64,000 nucleotides of DNA from WSZJ01 sp964590435 (GCA_964590435.1 CAZPWT010000012.1:288799-352798), one strand, 5' to 3'; counted from the stretch's first letter, positions 1 to 9,487 are shown. Numbers and translations: made by a program. Notes: a model not told the origin generated them from the letters alone.

Positions 1-830
1 CCGCGGACTTCGTCGACATGGACGCGCGTTTCGTGTCGAACACGATCCAGCGCGGCGGGACGATCCTGATGAGCAGCCGCTGCCCCGAGATGTACGAGCG
101 GTCGGGGCGCCGCAAGGCCGCGCAAAATCTGAAGGCGGCCGGCGTCGACGGCCTCGTCACGATCGGCGGAAACGGAAGCATCCGCGGCGCGCTCGCGCTC
201 TGGAAGGAAGAAAAGGTCCGCGTCGTCCACGTCCCCTCGACCGTCGACAACGACCTCCCCGGCACCGACGTCACCATCGGCTTCGACACCGCCGTCAACA
301 CCGCCATCGGCGCCATCGACAAGCTCCGCGACACCGCGACCTCCCACGGCCGCGTCTTCCTCGTCGAGGTCATGGGCCGCGAAAACGGCCACATCGCCGT
401 CGACGCCGCCCTCGCCAGCGGCGCCGAGGCCGTTTTCGTACCGGAAGCGCAGGCTGAGATGAAGGTCTTGATGAAGCGCGTCCAGGGGTGGTGGCAGGAA
501 GGGAAGCGCTCGCTGATCATCGTCGTCGCGGAGGGCGAGGAGGACGGCGGCGTGTTCGAGATCGCAAAGAAGCTGAAGGTGCTTCCCGGCATCGAGCTCC
601 GCACCTGCACGCTGGGGCACATCCAGCGCGGCGGGTCGCCGACGGCGCAGGACCGGGTGCTGGCGTCGACGTACGGCGCGGCGGCGGTGGATGCCCTGCT
701 CGCCGGAAAGGCCGGCGTGATGGTCTCGATCCGCGCGGGGAGGCTCGGCACGGTGCCGCTGACCGTCGGCCTGCGGAAACCGCGGCCGAGCGACAAGCAT
801 CGCTTCCAGTTGGTGAACCGCCTCGCGTGA
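1..830 (+). CDS. pfkA: 6-phosphofructokinase, 5' end outside window
   Basis: Phosphorylates fructose 6-phosphate to fructose 1,6-bisphosphate in glycolysis, in the cytoplasm. The reading frame is open from base 3, and by comparison with the E. coli enzyme about 50 N-terminal residues, including the first nucleotide-binding loop, lie upstream of the window. Visible family motifs are GGNGS, STVDND (catalytic Asp), GFDTAV, MGRENG and the effector/substrate motif GHIQRGGSPTAQDR. Retention of Gly after GGN and absence of Lys before TVDND favour ATP over pyrophosphate as donor. The usual GGDGS aspartate is Asn here. The stop overlaps the next start (GTGA). The family call is firm; the phosphoryl donor is inferred. 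Confidence 0.93.
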   Translation, partial: ADFVDMDARFVSNTIQRGGTILMSSRCPEMYERSGRRKAAQNLKAAGVDGLVTIGGNGSIRGALALWKEEKVRVVHVPSTVDNDLPGTDVTIGFDTAVNTAIGAIDKLRDTATSHGRVFLVEVMGRENGHIAVDAALASGAEAVFVPEAQAEMKVLMKRVQGWWQEGKRSLIIVVAEGEEDGGVFEIAKKLKVLPGIELRTCTLGHIQRGGSPTAQDRVLASTYGAAAVDALLAGKAGVMVSIRAGRLGTVPLTVGLRKPRPSDKHRFQLVNRLA

Positions 831-2014
831 CGGCCCCGCGCGACTGCGACGTGCTGGTCTTCGGCGGCGGGATCGCCGGGATGTGGGCGCTGGATTCCCT
901 GCGGCGCGCGGGGTTCGGGGCGCTGCTGGTCGAAAACGACGCGCTCGGGCGCGGCCAGACGGTGCCGTCGCAGGCGATCATCCACGGCGGCGGGAAGTAC
1001 GCGCTGCGCGGCGTGGGCGACCTCGAGGCCGTCAAGGCGATCGCCGGGATGCCGGCTCGCTGGATCGCGTGCCTGGAGGGGCGCGGGGAGCCGGACCTGC
1101 GCGAAGGGCGGATCGTGTCGCGGCAGTGCCTGCTCTGGGTGCCGAAGTCGGGGTTCTTCGGCGACCTGGCGTCGAAGGGGCTGATGTCGATCGTGGTCGG
1201 CGCGGGGATGCTCGCGACCAAGCCGGTCGAGCTGCCCGAGGCCGAGTGGCCCGCGGCGCTTCGCGGGACGGCGCTCAAGGCGTGGTCGATGGCGGAGCCG
1301 GTGATCGACACGGTGTCGGTGCTGGAAGCGCTTGCAAAGAAAAACATCGGTCACGTCCGGCGCGCGGCGAAGGCGGAGTTCCGCGGGGCGGAGGTGGTGC
1401 TCGACGGCGAAGTCGTGCGGCCGGGCGCGATCGTGCTGGCGGCCGGCGCCGGGAACGAGGGGCTTCTCGCCGCGCTGGGGGACGCGCCCGGGCGGATGCA
1501 GCGGCGGCCGCTGACGATGGCGATGCTGCGAGGCGGGCTCCCCGACCTCTGGGCGCACTGCGTCGTCGGCGGCAAAACGCACCTCACGGTCACCACGGCG
1601 CGCGACCGCGCCGGGCGCGCCGTCTGGCAGGTCGGCGGCGAAATCGCCGAGCGCGGCGCCGGCGCCACCGACCTCGCGGCGTTCCGCGCCGAGGCGATCG
1701 CCGAGATCCGGAAGTTCTTCCCCAACCTCCCCGCGAAAGGCCTCGAGATCGCCACGTACCCCGCGGTCCGCGCCGAGGCCGCGACCGCCGGCGCCCGCCG
1801 CCCGAGCGGCGTCCACGTCGAGAAAGTCCGCGACAACCCGCTCACCCTCGTCGCCTGGCCCACCAAGCTCGCCCTCGCGCCGCTTCTCGCCGACGATCTC
1901 GTCGCCCAGCTCGGCAAGCCCCGGGGCCGCTTCGATCCAGCGCTCGCCAACGGCACCGTCCCCGCCGTCGCCCCGCCGCCCTGGGAGGAGGCCGCATGGT
2001 TCCCCGCCCCCTAG
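827..2014 (+). CDS. FAD-dependent oxidoreductase (DAO-like)
   Basis: A 395-residue protein starting at a GTG that overlaps the phosphofructokinase stop, which implies translational coupling. The N-terminus has a Rossmann dinucleotide-binding loop, GGGIAGMWAL, at about residues 11-20, ending in an acidic residue (VEND) that would hold the FAD ribose. A QTVPSQAIIHGGGKYAL stretch follows, as in glycerol-3-phosphate dehydrogenase/DAO-type flavoproteins. A second FAD-contact motif, VLAAGAGN, lies near the middle. The substrate cannot be read from sequence. It overlaps the aldo/keto reductase start by 19 nt, so the two redox enzymes are probably co-expressed with pfk. Confidence 0.8.
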   Translation: MTAPRDCDVLVFGGGIAGMWALDSLRRAGFGALLVENDALGRGQTVPSQAIIHGGGKYALRGVGDLEAVKAIAGMPARWIACLEGRGEPDLREGRIVSRQCLLWVPKSGFFGDLASKGLMSIVVGAGMLATKPVELPEAEWPAALRGTALKAWSMAEPVIDTVSVLEALAKKNIGHVRRAAKAEFRGAEVVLDGEVVRPGAIVLAAGAGNEGLLAALGDAPGRMQRRPLTMAMLRGGLPDLWAHCVVGGKTHLTVTTARDRAGRAVWQVGGEIAERGAGATDLAAFRAEAIAEIRKFFPNLPAKGLEIATYPAVRAEAATAGARRPSGVHVEKVRDNPLTLVAWPTKLALAPLLADDLVAQLGKPRGRFDPALANGTVPAVAPPPWEEAAWFPAP

Positions 2015-2763
2015 GCCGCACCGGCCTCTGCGTCGCTCCCGTCGGTCTCGGCACGGTGAAGATCGGCCGCAACGAGGGCGTGAAGTACCCGAAGGGGTTT
2101 TCGCTGCCGACGGACAAGGAGGTCGCGGCGTTGCTCGACCGTGCGCTGGAGCTGGGCGTCAACCTCATCGACACCGCGCCGGCCTACGGGACGAGCGAAG
2201 AGCGTCTGGGGGCGTTCGTGAAGGCGCACCGCGCGGAGATCGTGCTCGCGACGAAGTGCGGCGAGTTCTTCGAGAAGGGCGTGTCGCGCTGGGACTTCTC
2301 GAAGAAAGCCCTGGAGCGGCAGATTGCGGCGAGCCTGAAGAAGCTGAGGACCGACGCGGTGGACGTGTTGCTGCTGCACTCGGACGGGCGGGACGAAGAC
2401 GTGCTGGCGCAGGGCGTGATGACGCTGATCGCGGCGAGAAAGCGCGGGCAGGCAAGGACCATCGGGATATCGGCGAAAACGACGGAGGGGATCGAAGAAG
2501 CGATGGGGGTTGTGGACGTCGTGATGGCGCCGTTCAACCGCGCGGACCGCAAGCTCGAAGGCGCTCTCAAGGCGGCGCGCAAGGCCGGAGTGGGCGTGCT
2601 CGCGATCAAGACGGTGGAGCAGGGAAGGGCGGTCGATCCGGCCGCGGCGGTGGCGTTCGTGGCGGGGCAGGCGTTCGTGGACGCGGCGGTGGTGGGGACG
2701 CTGAACCCGGCGCATCTGGAAGCGGCGGTGCGGGCGGTCGAAGCCATCGAACAAGCAGGCTAA
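1996..2763 (+). CDS. Aldo/keto reductase family protein
   Basis: NAD(P)H-linked carbonyl reductase of the aldo/keto reductase TIM-barrel family, 255 residues. The catalytic tetrad is readable: Asp and Tyr in DTAPAYGTSE, Lys in LATKCGE and His in LLLHS. The C-terminal part has the usual GISAKT and VVGT phosphate-binding strands. The start ATG at 1996 lies inside the preceding flavoprotein gene. It is shorter than the typical 300-330 residues, with reduced loops. The substrate is unknown. No terminator is seen before hldE, 86 nt downstream. Confidence 0.87.
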   Translation: MVPRPLGRTGLCVAPVGLGTVKIGRNEGVKYPKGFSLPTDKEVAALLDRALELGVNLIDTAPAYGTSEERLGAFVKAHRAEIVLATKCGEFFEKGVSRWDFSKKALERQIAASLKKLRTDAVDVLLLHSDGRDEDVLAQGVMTLIAARKRGQARTIGISAKTTEGIEEAMGVVDVVMAPFNRADRKLEGALKAARKAGVGVLAIKTVEQGRAVDPAAAVAFVAGQAFVDAAVVGTLNPAHLEAAVRAVEAIEQAG

Positions 2764-2849
2764 ACACGGAGGGACGAGGAGACTCGGAACGCGCCCGGCG
2801 GGACTTTCCATTCGCCAAGGCGGGCCGCTTCCGGTTTCATATCACGCCG

Positions 2850-4316
2850 ATGATCAACCGACTGACGGAACTGCTGGGCGGGCTGGGGCGGCCGCGGATT
2901 CTCGTGGCGGGCGACCTGCTGCTGGACCGTTACCTCTGGGGCAAGGTGGAGCGGATTTCGCCCGAGGGACCGATCCCGATCCTGCACGTGCAGCGGGAGG
3001 AGGAGCGGCCGGGAGGCGCGGCGAACGTTGCGAAGAACCTGGTCGCGCTGGGGGCGATGGCGGCGTGCGCGGGGTCGGTCGGGGACGATCCGGCGGGGAA
3101 GACGCTGGTGGAGGTCATGAAGGCGGACGGGATCGACACGAGCGCCGTCGTCGTCGATGGGACGAAGCCCACGCCGATCAAGACGCGCTGCATCGGCGGC
3201 GCGCAGCAGATGCTCCGCGTGGACCGCGAGAAGACGGGCCCGCTGTCGAAGGACGCCGAGCGCGACCTCGCGCGGCGCGTGGAAAAGCAGGTCGCGAAAT
3301 CCGACCTCGTCATCCTGAGCGACTACAACAAGGGCGGGCTCACGCCCGTCGTGCTGGAAGCGGTCGTCCGGGCGGCGAAGAAGCACCGGAAGCCGGTCAT
3401 CGTCGGCCCCAAGGGGACGAATTTCTCGAAGTACCGCGGCTGCACCGCGGTCGCCCCGAACCTCAAGGAGCTGGCGATCGCGACCGGCATGCCCGTCGGG
3501 ACCGACGCCGAGATCGCGCTCGCCGCGGTGTCGCTCCTGAAGGACCTCGCGTGCGAGTTCATCCTCGTCACCCGCGGCGCCCACGGCATGTCGCTCTTCA
3601 GGAACGGCCGCGCGCCGCTTCACGTCCACGCCCGTCCCCGTCAGGTCTACGACGTCGCCGGGGCGGGGGACACGTCCGTGGCCACGCTCGGCCTCGCGCT
3701 GGCCTGCGGCGCGGCGCCAGACGACGCGGTGAAGCTCGCAAACGTCGCCGGCGGGATCGCGGTCACGAAAGTCGGCGTCGCGACCGTGACGCGCAAGGAG
3801 ATCATGGACGACCTCGCCGAGGAGCACGAGTTGCGTCCGGCGAAGGTGCGGACGGTTTCGGAGCTGCTCCCGCGGCTGAAAGAACACCGCGACCGGCAGG
3901 AAACGGTGGCGTTCACCAACGGCTGCTTCGACGTCCTCCACGTCGGTCACCTGCGCACGCTGCGGTTTGCGCGGGCCCAGGGCGACGTCCTGGTGGTCGC
4001 GATCAACAGCGACGCGAGCGTGCGGCGGCTGAAAGGCCCCGAGCGGCCGATCGTCGGGCAGAACGAGCGGGCGCAGGTGCTGGCGGCGCTTGAGGACGTG
4101 GACTACGTGGTGGTGTTCGAACAGGACACGCCGGTGGAGCTGATGAAGAAGCTGAAACCGGACGTGCTCGTGAAGGGCGGCGACTACACGTCGGACCAGG
4201 TCGTCGGCGCGGAGGTCGTGAAAAGCTGGGGCGGGCGCGTGGCGGTGGCGCCGCTGGCGAAGGGTGTGTCGACGACGGAGCTGGTGAAGAAGATCAGGAA
4301 GACGGGGAAGAAGTAA
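2850..4316 (+). CDS. hldE: Bifunctional heptose-7-P kinase / heptose-1-P adenylyltransferase
   Basis: Makes ADP-heptose for the lipopolysaccharide inner core: the N-terminal ribokinase-fold domain phosphorylates heptose 7-phosphate at C1 and the C-terminal nucleotidyltransferase adds AMP. The kinase domain (about 1-325) shows GGAANVAKN and the catalytic AGAGDT motif near residue 270. The transferase domain (about 345-488) shows NGCFDVLHVGHL near residue 356, with the HxGH signature. The length of 488 aa matches E. coli HldE. Start 2850 is the first ATG that gives the normal N-terminus. gmhA, which makes the substrate, follows after a 240-nt spacer containing an inverted repeat. Confidence 0.95.
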   Translation: MINRLTELLGGLGRPRILVAGDLLLDRYLWGKVERISPEGPIPILHVQREEERPGGAANVAKNLVALGAMAACAGSVGDDPAGKTLVEVMKADGIDTSAVVVDGTKPTPIKTRCIGGAQQMLRVDREKTGPLSKDAERDLARRVEKQVAKSDLVILSDYNKGGLTPVVLEAVVRAAKKHRKPVIVGPKGTNFSKYRGCTAVAPNLKELAIATGMPVGTDAEIALAAVSLLKDLACEFILVTRGAHGMSLFRNGRAPLHVHARPRQVYDVAGAGDTSVATLGLALACGAAPDDAVKLANVAGGIAVTKVGVATVTRKEIMDDLAEEHELRPAKVRTVSELLPRLKEHRDRQETVAFTNGCFDVLHVGHLRTLRFARAQGDVLVVAINSDASVRRLKGPERPIVGQNERAQVLAALEDVDYVVVFEQDTPVELMKKLKPDVLVKGGDYTSDQVVGAEVVKSWGGRVAVAPLAKGVSTTELVKKIRKTGKK

Positions 4317-4343
4317 GGACGGATTGGCGGTGGGCTGGTGGCT

Positions 4344-4518
4344 GTATTCGTTTTCATTCTCTCTTATTCGCGTCCAAGTCGTTCGTTTTGCCTTTTGCGT
4401 CGGTGCCAGCCCTCTGGGCTCATCGATAGCGAGAGAGTTGACGAGCCAACGACGACCAGCAGGACAAGGACGAAAAGGAACGACTTGGACGCGAATAAAA
4501 GAGAATAAAAGCGAATAC
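4344..4518. repeat. Long imperfect inverted repeat in the hldE-gmhA spacer
   Basis: Arms at 4344-4391 and 4471-4518 match over 48 nt with six differences; the outer 41 nt have three. The loop is about 79 nt. Each arm contains TTATTCGCGTCCAAGTCGTT or its complement. The spacer has no good gene and no clear promoter. It is the first of a set of similar spacer hairpins with unrelated sequences. Confidence 0.85.
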
Positions 4519-4556
4519 GTCTGACCCGTCCCATTCTTCGAGAGACTCCAACTCCC

Positions 4557-5183
4557 ATGTCCAAACCCCCCCGCAAACCCGAGCTCGCCACGACGCTCTT
4601 CCTCACTCCCGGCATGCTCAAGGTCCGCAAGCTCGCCGAGTCCCACCTCAAGTCCTCAATCGCCGCGAAAACCGAGCTCCTGACCACGATGCTCGACGAG
4701 ATCGCCCGCCTCGTCGCGACCGTCCGCGAAGCCTCCGAAAAGGGCGCGACGATCTTCTTCTGCGGCAACGGCGGCAGCGCCGCCGACGCCCAGCACTGGG
4801 CCACCGAGCTCGTCGTGCGCTACGTCAAGAACCGCCCCGCGATCGCCGCGGTCGCCCTGACGACCGACACTTCCGCCCTCACCGCCGCCGGGAACGACTT
4901 CGGCTTCGACAAGGTCTTCAGCCGGCAGGTCGAGGCGCTCGTGAAGCCGAAGGACGTCGTCGTCCTGATCTCCACCTCCGGCAACTCGAAGAACGTCCTC
5001 GCCGCCGCGAAGGCCGCTTCCGCCCTCGGCGCGAAGACGATCGGGTTCACGGGAGCGGACGGCGGCGAACTGGCCGACCTCGTGGACCTCTGCCTGCGCG
5101 TCCCGTCGAAGGAGACGGCGATCGTGCAGGAATGCCACGAGTCCGTCGGCCACATCCTCTGCGCCGCGTTCGAGCAGGCGTGA
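4557..5183 (+). CDS. gmhA: Phosphoheptose (sedoheptulose-7-P) isomerase
   Basis: Converts sedoheptulose 7-phosphate to D-glycero-D-manno-heptose 7-phosphate, the first step of ADP-heptose synthesis, in the cytoplasm. The SIS-domain signature is complete: GNGGSAADAQHWATELV, TDTSALTAAGND, the phosphate-binding STSGNS loop and the C-terminal QECHESVGHILC helix with metal/catalytic Glu and His. It is 208 residues, slightly longer than E. coli GmhA because of a 15-residue N-terminal extension. It lies downstream of hldE and its TGA overlaps the GTG of the LD-carboxypeptidase gene. Confidence 0.94.
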   Translation: MSKPPRKPELATTLFLTPGMLKVRKLAESHLKSSIAAKTELLTTMLDEIARLVATVREASEKGATIFFCGNGGSAADAQHWATELVVRYVKNRPAIAAVALTTDTSALTAAGNDFGFDKVFSRQVEALVKPKDVVVLISTSGNSKNVLAAAKAASALGAKTIGFTGADGGELADLVDLCLRVPSKETAIVQECHESVGHILCAAFEQA

Positions 5184-6091
5184 GCCTCAAGCCGCCCCGC
5201 CTCCGTCCCGGCGACACGATCGCCGTCGTCACGCCGTCGTCGACGCCGGACATGGCCGCGCTGCGCCGCGGCGTGAAGGAGATCGAGAAGCGCGGCTACC
5301 GCGTCGTCCTCGGCAAGAACGTCGGCAAGAAGTGCGATCACCTCGCCGGGCGCGATTTCGACCGCCTCAACGACCTCCACGACGCGTTCCGCAATCCGGC
5401 GGTGAAGGCGATTGTCTGCGCTCGCGGCGGCGCCGGCACGACGCGCCTGCTCGACCGCCTCGACTACGCGCTCATCCGCCGCAACCCGAAGATCTTCGTC
5501 GGCTACTCCGACCTCACCGCGCCGCAGCTCGCGATCCACGCGAAAACCGGCCTCGTCACGTTCTCCGGCCCCATGGTCGCCACCGACTTCGACGGCGGCC
5601 TCCCGAAGTTCACCGCAAAGCACTTCTGGCCGCTCGTCGAGCTCCCCGAACCCCCGCGCTTCCACCTGCGGAAACCGCTCGAATTCCTGGGCACGCGCAC
5701 CGCGCAGGGCCCGCTCCTCGGCGGCACCCTCTCGATCCTCCAGACGCTCCTCGGCACGCCGTACACCCCGACGTTCGACGGCGTCCTCCTCGTCCTCGAG
5801 GACATCGACGAGGAAACCCGCCGCATCGACCGCATGCTCGCCCAGCTCCGCCTCGCCGGCATCTGGGAGCGCATCGCCGGTGTCGTCTTCACCACCTGGT
5901 CCGATTGCGGCCCGCGCGGATCGCTCCGCACCACGCTCCGGCATTACGCCAGGATGCTCAAGGGCCGCCCCGCGGTCTTCGGGCTGCCGTACGGGCATGT
6001 GGACGAAAAGGTCACGATCCCGCAGGGCGTCATGGCGCGGATTGATCCGCGGAAGGGCGTGCTGGAGATGCTGGAAGGGGCGGTGAAGTAG
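5180..6091 (+). CDS. ldcA: Muramoyltetrapeptide LD-carboxypeptidase (S66)
   Basis: Serine peptidase that removes the terminal D-Ala from the tetrapeptide of recycled peptidoglycan. Family S66 motifs are present: N-terminal RPGDTIAVVTPSS, the nucleophile in VGYSDLTA, the acidic residue in LVLEDIDEETRRIDRML and the C-terminal His in GLPYGHVDEKVTIPQG. No signal peptide is seen, so it is cytoplasmic. The GTG start overlaps the gmhA stop (GTGA). It sits convergent to a lipoprotein gene 6 nt away. It belongs functionally with the GH3, AnmK and MurQ enzymes elsewhere in the window. Confidence 0.93.
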   Translation: MSLKPPRLRPGDTIAVVTPSSTPDMAALRRGVKEIEKRGYRVVLGKNVGKKCDHLAGRDFDRLNDLHDAFRNPAVKAIVCARGGAGTTRLLDRLDYALIRRNPKIFVGYSDLTAPQLAIHAKTGLVTFSGPMVATDFDGGLPKFTAKHFWPLVELPEPPRFHLRKPLEFLGTRTAQGPLLGGTLSILQTLLGTPYTPTFDGVLLVLEDIDEETRRIDRMLAQLRLAGIWERIAGVVFTTWSDCGPRGSLRTTLRHYARMLKGRPAVFGLPYGHVDEKVTIPQGVMARIDPRKGVLEMLEGAVK

Positions 6092-6097
6092 GCTGGC

Positions 6098-6628
6098 TCA
6101 GCGTCTTCCGTTGAGCTGGTCCTGTTCCGCGTCCAGCTTGCGGGTTTCCGTGACGTCCAATTTCCAGAGCCCGTCCTCCCGGACCATCGCAAACAGGCGC
6201 TTCTTGCGGTCCCCCTCGGCGACGAACACGACCGCGATACCGGTGCGGATCTCGGCTTTCTCGACTCGAAGCGACAGCATCTGCTCCTTGGACTTCTTGC
6301 GCGCGAAGCTCTTCTTGAGACGAAGCTGTGCGAGTTCCGCAGGCGAGAGCGTCAGGACTTCCTCCACCTGCACGGCAGGCGGATCGTCCGCTTCCAGCTT
6401 GATTGGCGCCCCGGCTGGATCGCCGTGGCCGCTGGCGAGCTCGATGTACATCTCGCGCGACGACCGGCTCAGGCCCTTCCAGAAGGTCGTGACGTCCTCC
6501 GCGGCGGCGGCGGCGGTGATGGCCTCGAATGCTGCCTGCGCATCCTTTTCTTCGGTTCCGGCCGCGCCGCCGCACCCGGCGCAGGCTAGTCCGGCCACGA
6601 TGGCGACGGCCTTTCGCGCCCCACGCAT
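6098..6628 (-). CDS. Putative lipoprotein of unknown function
   Basis: A 176-residue secreted protein. The N-terminus MRGARKAVAIVAGLACAGC is a lipoprotein-type signal with lipid-acceptor Cys candidates at residues 16 and 19. The mature part starts with an Ala-rich helix and ends in strands such as VVFVAEGDRKKRLFAMV and EDGLWKLDV. This resembles the NTF2/SnoaL-like or DUF4878-type folds common in small lipoproteins, but only in general pattern. A Shine-Dalgarno (gggagga) precedes the start. It is convergent with ldcA and divergent from the M16 peptidase. I do not recognise the family. Confidence 0.65.
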   Translation of the reverse strand: MRGARKAVAIVAGLACAGCGGAAGTEEKDAQAAFEAITAAAAAEDVTTFWKGLSRSSREMYIELASGHGDPAGAPIKLEADDPPAVQVEEVLTLSPAELAQLRLKKSFARKKSKEQMLSLRVEKAEIRTGIAVVFVAEGDRKKRLFAMVREDGLWKLDVTETRKLDAEQDQLNGRR

Positions 6629-6724
6629 TTCTTCCTCCCGATTCGGCGTGCCTCGCGCATCATACGCCCCCTTCCAACGCCCGCGCGCCGCCGCCGTACC
6701 TTATTGACCACTCACGGAGGTCCC

Positions 6725-9487
6725 ATGACCCGAATTGCCGTCGCTGCCGCCGTCCTGCTCGCCGCCATCGCCTGCCGTGCCGAGGAAGCCGCTCCCGAGC
6801 GGACCGCCCAGCTGTTCGGCATCGAGGAATACCGCATGCCCAACGGGCTGCGCGTCGTGCTGTACCCGGACTCAACCGCGCCGAAGGTGACGGTGAACCT
6901 GACGGTGCTCGTCGGGAGCGTCCACGAGGGCGCCGGCGAGATGGGGATGGCTCACGTGTTCGAGCACGTGCTGTTCCACTCGGTCGAGGGATTCCCGGAC
7001 ATCGCGGGCACCCTGCGCGACATGGGCGCGAACTACAACGGCACGACGTGGTTCGACCGCACGAACTACTTCGAGACCGTCAACGCGACCGACGAAAACC
7101 TCGAGACGGCGATCCGCCTCGAGGCCGGGCGGCTGGGAAGCGCCGTGATCAACCCCGACGACCTCGCCCGCGAAGGGAAGATCGTCGAGAGCGAGTTCGA
7201 CATCGGCTCCTCCAACCCGCAGCGCCTCGTCATGATGGGGATGTTCGGCGCGATGTACGACTTCCACGCCTACTCCCGCGAGCCGATCGGCACGATCGAG
7301 GACTTCAAGTCGCTCAAGGTCGAGAACATCCGCGCCTTCTACAAGAAGTACTACCGCCCGGACAACGCGGTGGTGTTCGTGACCGGGAAGTTCGATTCCG
7401 CGAAGACGCTCGCCCTCATCTCGAAGCACTTCGGCGCGCTCAAGGGCTCCGGCGAGGGCCGCCCCGGCTACACCACGCGCGAACCCGCTTCCATGGGCGA
7501 ACGCCGCTACACGATCCGCAAGCCGGGCGAAGCGCACGTCATCCTCGTCGGCTACCGCGTCCCGGGCTCGTCCCACGCCGACGCCGCCACCGCCGACGTC
7601 TACGCCCAGATGCTCGCCTCCGGCGACTCGGGGCCGCTTCATGACGCGCTGGTGGGGAAGGGCCTTTCCGCGACCGTCGGGGCCGGGACGATGAGCCTGC
7701 GCTACGCGTCGCCGTTCTTCGTGATCGCTTCGGTGCCGAAGGACAAGGATCCGGAAGCCGCCGAGGCCGCGATCCTGGACCTGCTCGAGAAGAAGGCCGC
7801 TTCGCTCGACGAGGACGACCTCCAGCGCGCGCTGAGCGTGATGGAGAAGGACTTCGACGACCTGTTCAACAGCCCCGAGAACCTCGCGATGGCGCTGAGC
7901 GAGGCGGAGACGTGGGGGACGTGGAAGCTGCTCCTCGCGCGCCGCGAACAGACCAAGGCGATCACGCTCGACACGGTGAAGGCGTTCGCGGCGAAGTACA
8001 TCCGCCGCGAGAACCGCGTCGTCGGCCGCTTCACGCCCGACGACGAGGCCGCCGCGGTGCACACCGAGGTCGAGCCGGAGATGAACGTCTACGACCCGCT
8101 TCTGGCGAAGCTGCCGGCGGCGGCGCGGAAGGTGAAGGAGTTCGAGTACACGGCCGCGAACGTGACGGCGGCGCTGAAGTGGATGGACGTGGGGCCGGCG
8201 AAGGTCGGGCTTCTGCGCAAGGAGTCGAAGGGCGAGAAGGTGTACCTGCAGTTCTCGGTGCCGCTGGCCGGGCGCAAGGAGGTCTTCCCGACGTCGGCTT
8301 CCGGCGAGGCACTGGCGGAGCTGATGACGGAGCGGACCAAGGAGCTGGCGAAGGACGAGCTGAAGAAGAAGCTGGCGGACATGAAGACGGAGATCGGCAT
8401 CGGGATCTCGATCGAGGGCGCGAACATCTCGATCTCGACGACGAAGGAGTTCCTCGCCGAGGCGGTGAAGATCGCGACCGCGATGGTGCGGACGCCGCTG
8501 ATCGAGGAGGAATCGCTCAAGGAGTACGTCCGCCGCACGAAGGACCAGATCAACGCGACGCGGGACGAGCCGCAGCTGATCTTCCAGCAGACGGTGCCGA
8601 CGATGCTGATGCCCGAGGGCGATCCGCGCCGCGGCCGGACGCCGGACGAGACGATCGCCGAGCTGGACAAGCTGACGGTGGAAGGGCTGCTCGCGTTCCA
8701 CAAGACGTTCCTCGGCGCCGACGGGATGACCGGCGGCGTGGTCGGCGACGTCGACGCGAAGGACCTCGAAGGCCTTCTCAAGCCGCTCGTGGACGGCTGG
8801 AAGGCCGCGAAGCCCGGCGTGCAGGAGACCAACGAGGGGATCGACGCGCTTCTCAAGACCGAAGCCCACGTCGAGACCCCGGGCAAGCCAAGCGCGTTCA
8901 CGGTGCTGATCCAGCCGGTGCGCCTGTCGATCGGCTCGGCGGACTACTCGGCCGCGCAGGCCGCGGCGGCCGCGCTGTTCCAGGACCAGATGTCCTCGCG
9001 CATCCCGAAGAAGGTCCGCGGCGAGAAGGCGCTGTCCTACGCGACGGGCGGCGTGATCATCGCCGACCTGCGCGGCGACTTCGGCATGGTGCTCCTCTAC
9101 ACGATGACCAAGCCGGAGAACGCGGGGAAGGCGCTCGACCTGATCAAGGCCGAGCTGGTGGAAGCGCTGAAGTCCGGGATCACCGAGGAAGAGCTGGCGG
9201 CGTACAAGAAATCGCACGCGAACCAGGTGATCGCGAGCCGCGCCGACGACGCCCGCCTCGCCGGGTCGATCGTGACGCTCAAGGTCGCCGGGAAGGACTT
9301 CAGCCTCTGGACGACGCTCGACGACGCGACGGCGAAGCTCACGCTCGACGAGGTCAACGCCGCGCTGCGGAAGTACATCGATCCCTCGAAGATGGGGCTG
9401 GTCCAGGTCGGGGATTTCGAGGGGGCGAAGAAGAAGAAGGAAAAGAAAGAGAAGAAGAACAAGGAAGAGAAGGTCGAGCCGAAGTAA
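6725..9487 (+). CDS. M16 family zinc metallopeptidase, two-lobed
   Basis: A 920-residue secreted peptidase of the pitrilysin/insulinase class. The first M16 domain carries the inverted zinc motif HVFEH at residues 77-81 and the distal Glu in EGKIVESEFD. A second, non-catalytic M16 lobe follows after about residue 470, giving the clam-shell seen in single-chain family members. A signal peptide or lipoprotein signal (LLAAIACRAEE) marks export. Start 6725 has a GGAGG site eight bases upstream; an ATG 21 nt earlier lacks one. The last 19 residues are almost all Lys and Glu. A hairpin follows the stop. Confidence 0.92.
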   Translation: MTRIAVAAAVLLAAIACRAEEAAPERTAQLFGIEEYRMPNGLRVVLYPDSTAPKVTVNLTVLVGSVHEGAGEMGMAHVFEHVLFHSVEGFPDIAGTLRDMGANYNGTTWFDRTNYFETVNATDENLETAIRLEAGRLGSAVINPDDLAREGKIVESEFDIGSSNPQRLVMMGMFGAMYDFHAYSREPIGTIEDFKSLKVENIRAFYKKYYRPDNAVVFVTGKFDSAKTLALISKHFGALKGSGEGRPGYTTREPASMGERRYTIRKPGEAHVILVGYRVPGSSHADAATADVYAQMLASGDSGPLHDALVGKGLSATVGAGTMSLRYASPFFVIASVPKDKDPEAAEAAILDLLEKKAASLDEDDLQRALSVMEKDFDDLFNSPENLAMALSEAETWGTWKLLLARREQTKAITLDTVKAFAAKYIRRENRVVGRFTPDDEAAAVHTEVEPEMNVYDPLLAKLPAAARKVKEFEYTAANVTAALKWMDVGPAKVGLLRKESKGEKVYLQFSVPLAGRKEVFPTSASGEALAELMTERTKELAKDELKKKLADMKTEIGIGISIEGANISISTTKEFLAEAVKIATAMVRTPLIEEESLKEYVRRTKDQINATRDEPQLIFQQTVPTMLMPEGDPRRGRTPDETIAELDKLTVEGLLAFHKTFLGADGMTGGVVGDVDAKDLEGLLKPLVDGWKAAKPGVQETNEGIDALLKTEAHVETPGKPSAFTVLIQPVRLSIGSADYSAAQAAAAALFQDQMSSRIPKKVRGEKALSYATGGVIIADLRGDFGMVLLYTMTKPENAGKALDLIKAELVEALKSGITEEELAAYKKSHANQVIASRADDARLAGSIVTLKVAGKDFSLWTTLDDATAKLTLDEVNAALRKYIDPSKMGLVQVGDFEGAKKKKEKKEKKNKEEKVEPK

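Noticed and set aside
4344..4518. Riboswitch or structured leader of gmhA
   Set aside because: The fold is a simple palindrome without a conserved riboswitch core; comparable hairpins with unrelated sequence occur beside unrelated genes.
4324..4524. A 66-residue frame in the hldE-gmhA spacer
   Set aside because: It is produced by the inverted repeat itself; both arms are translated and there is no ribosome site.
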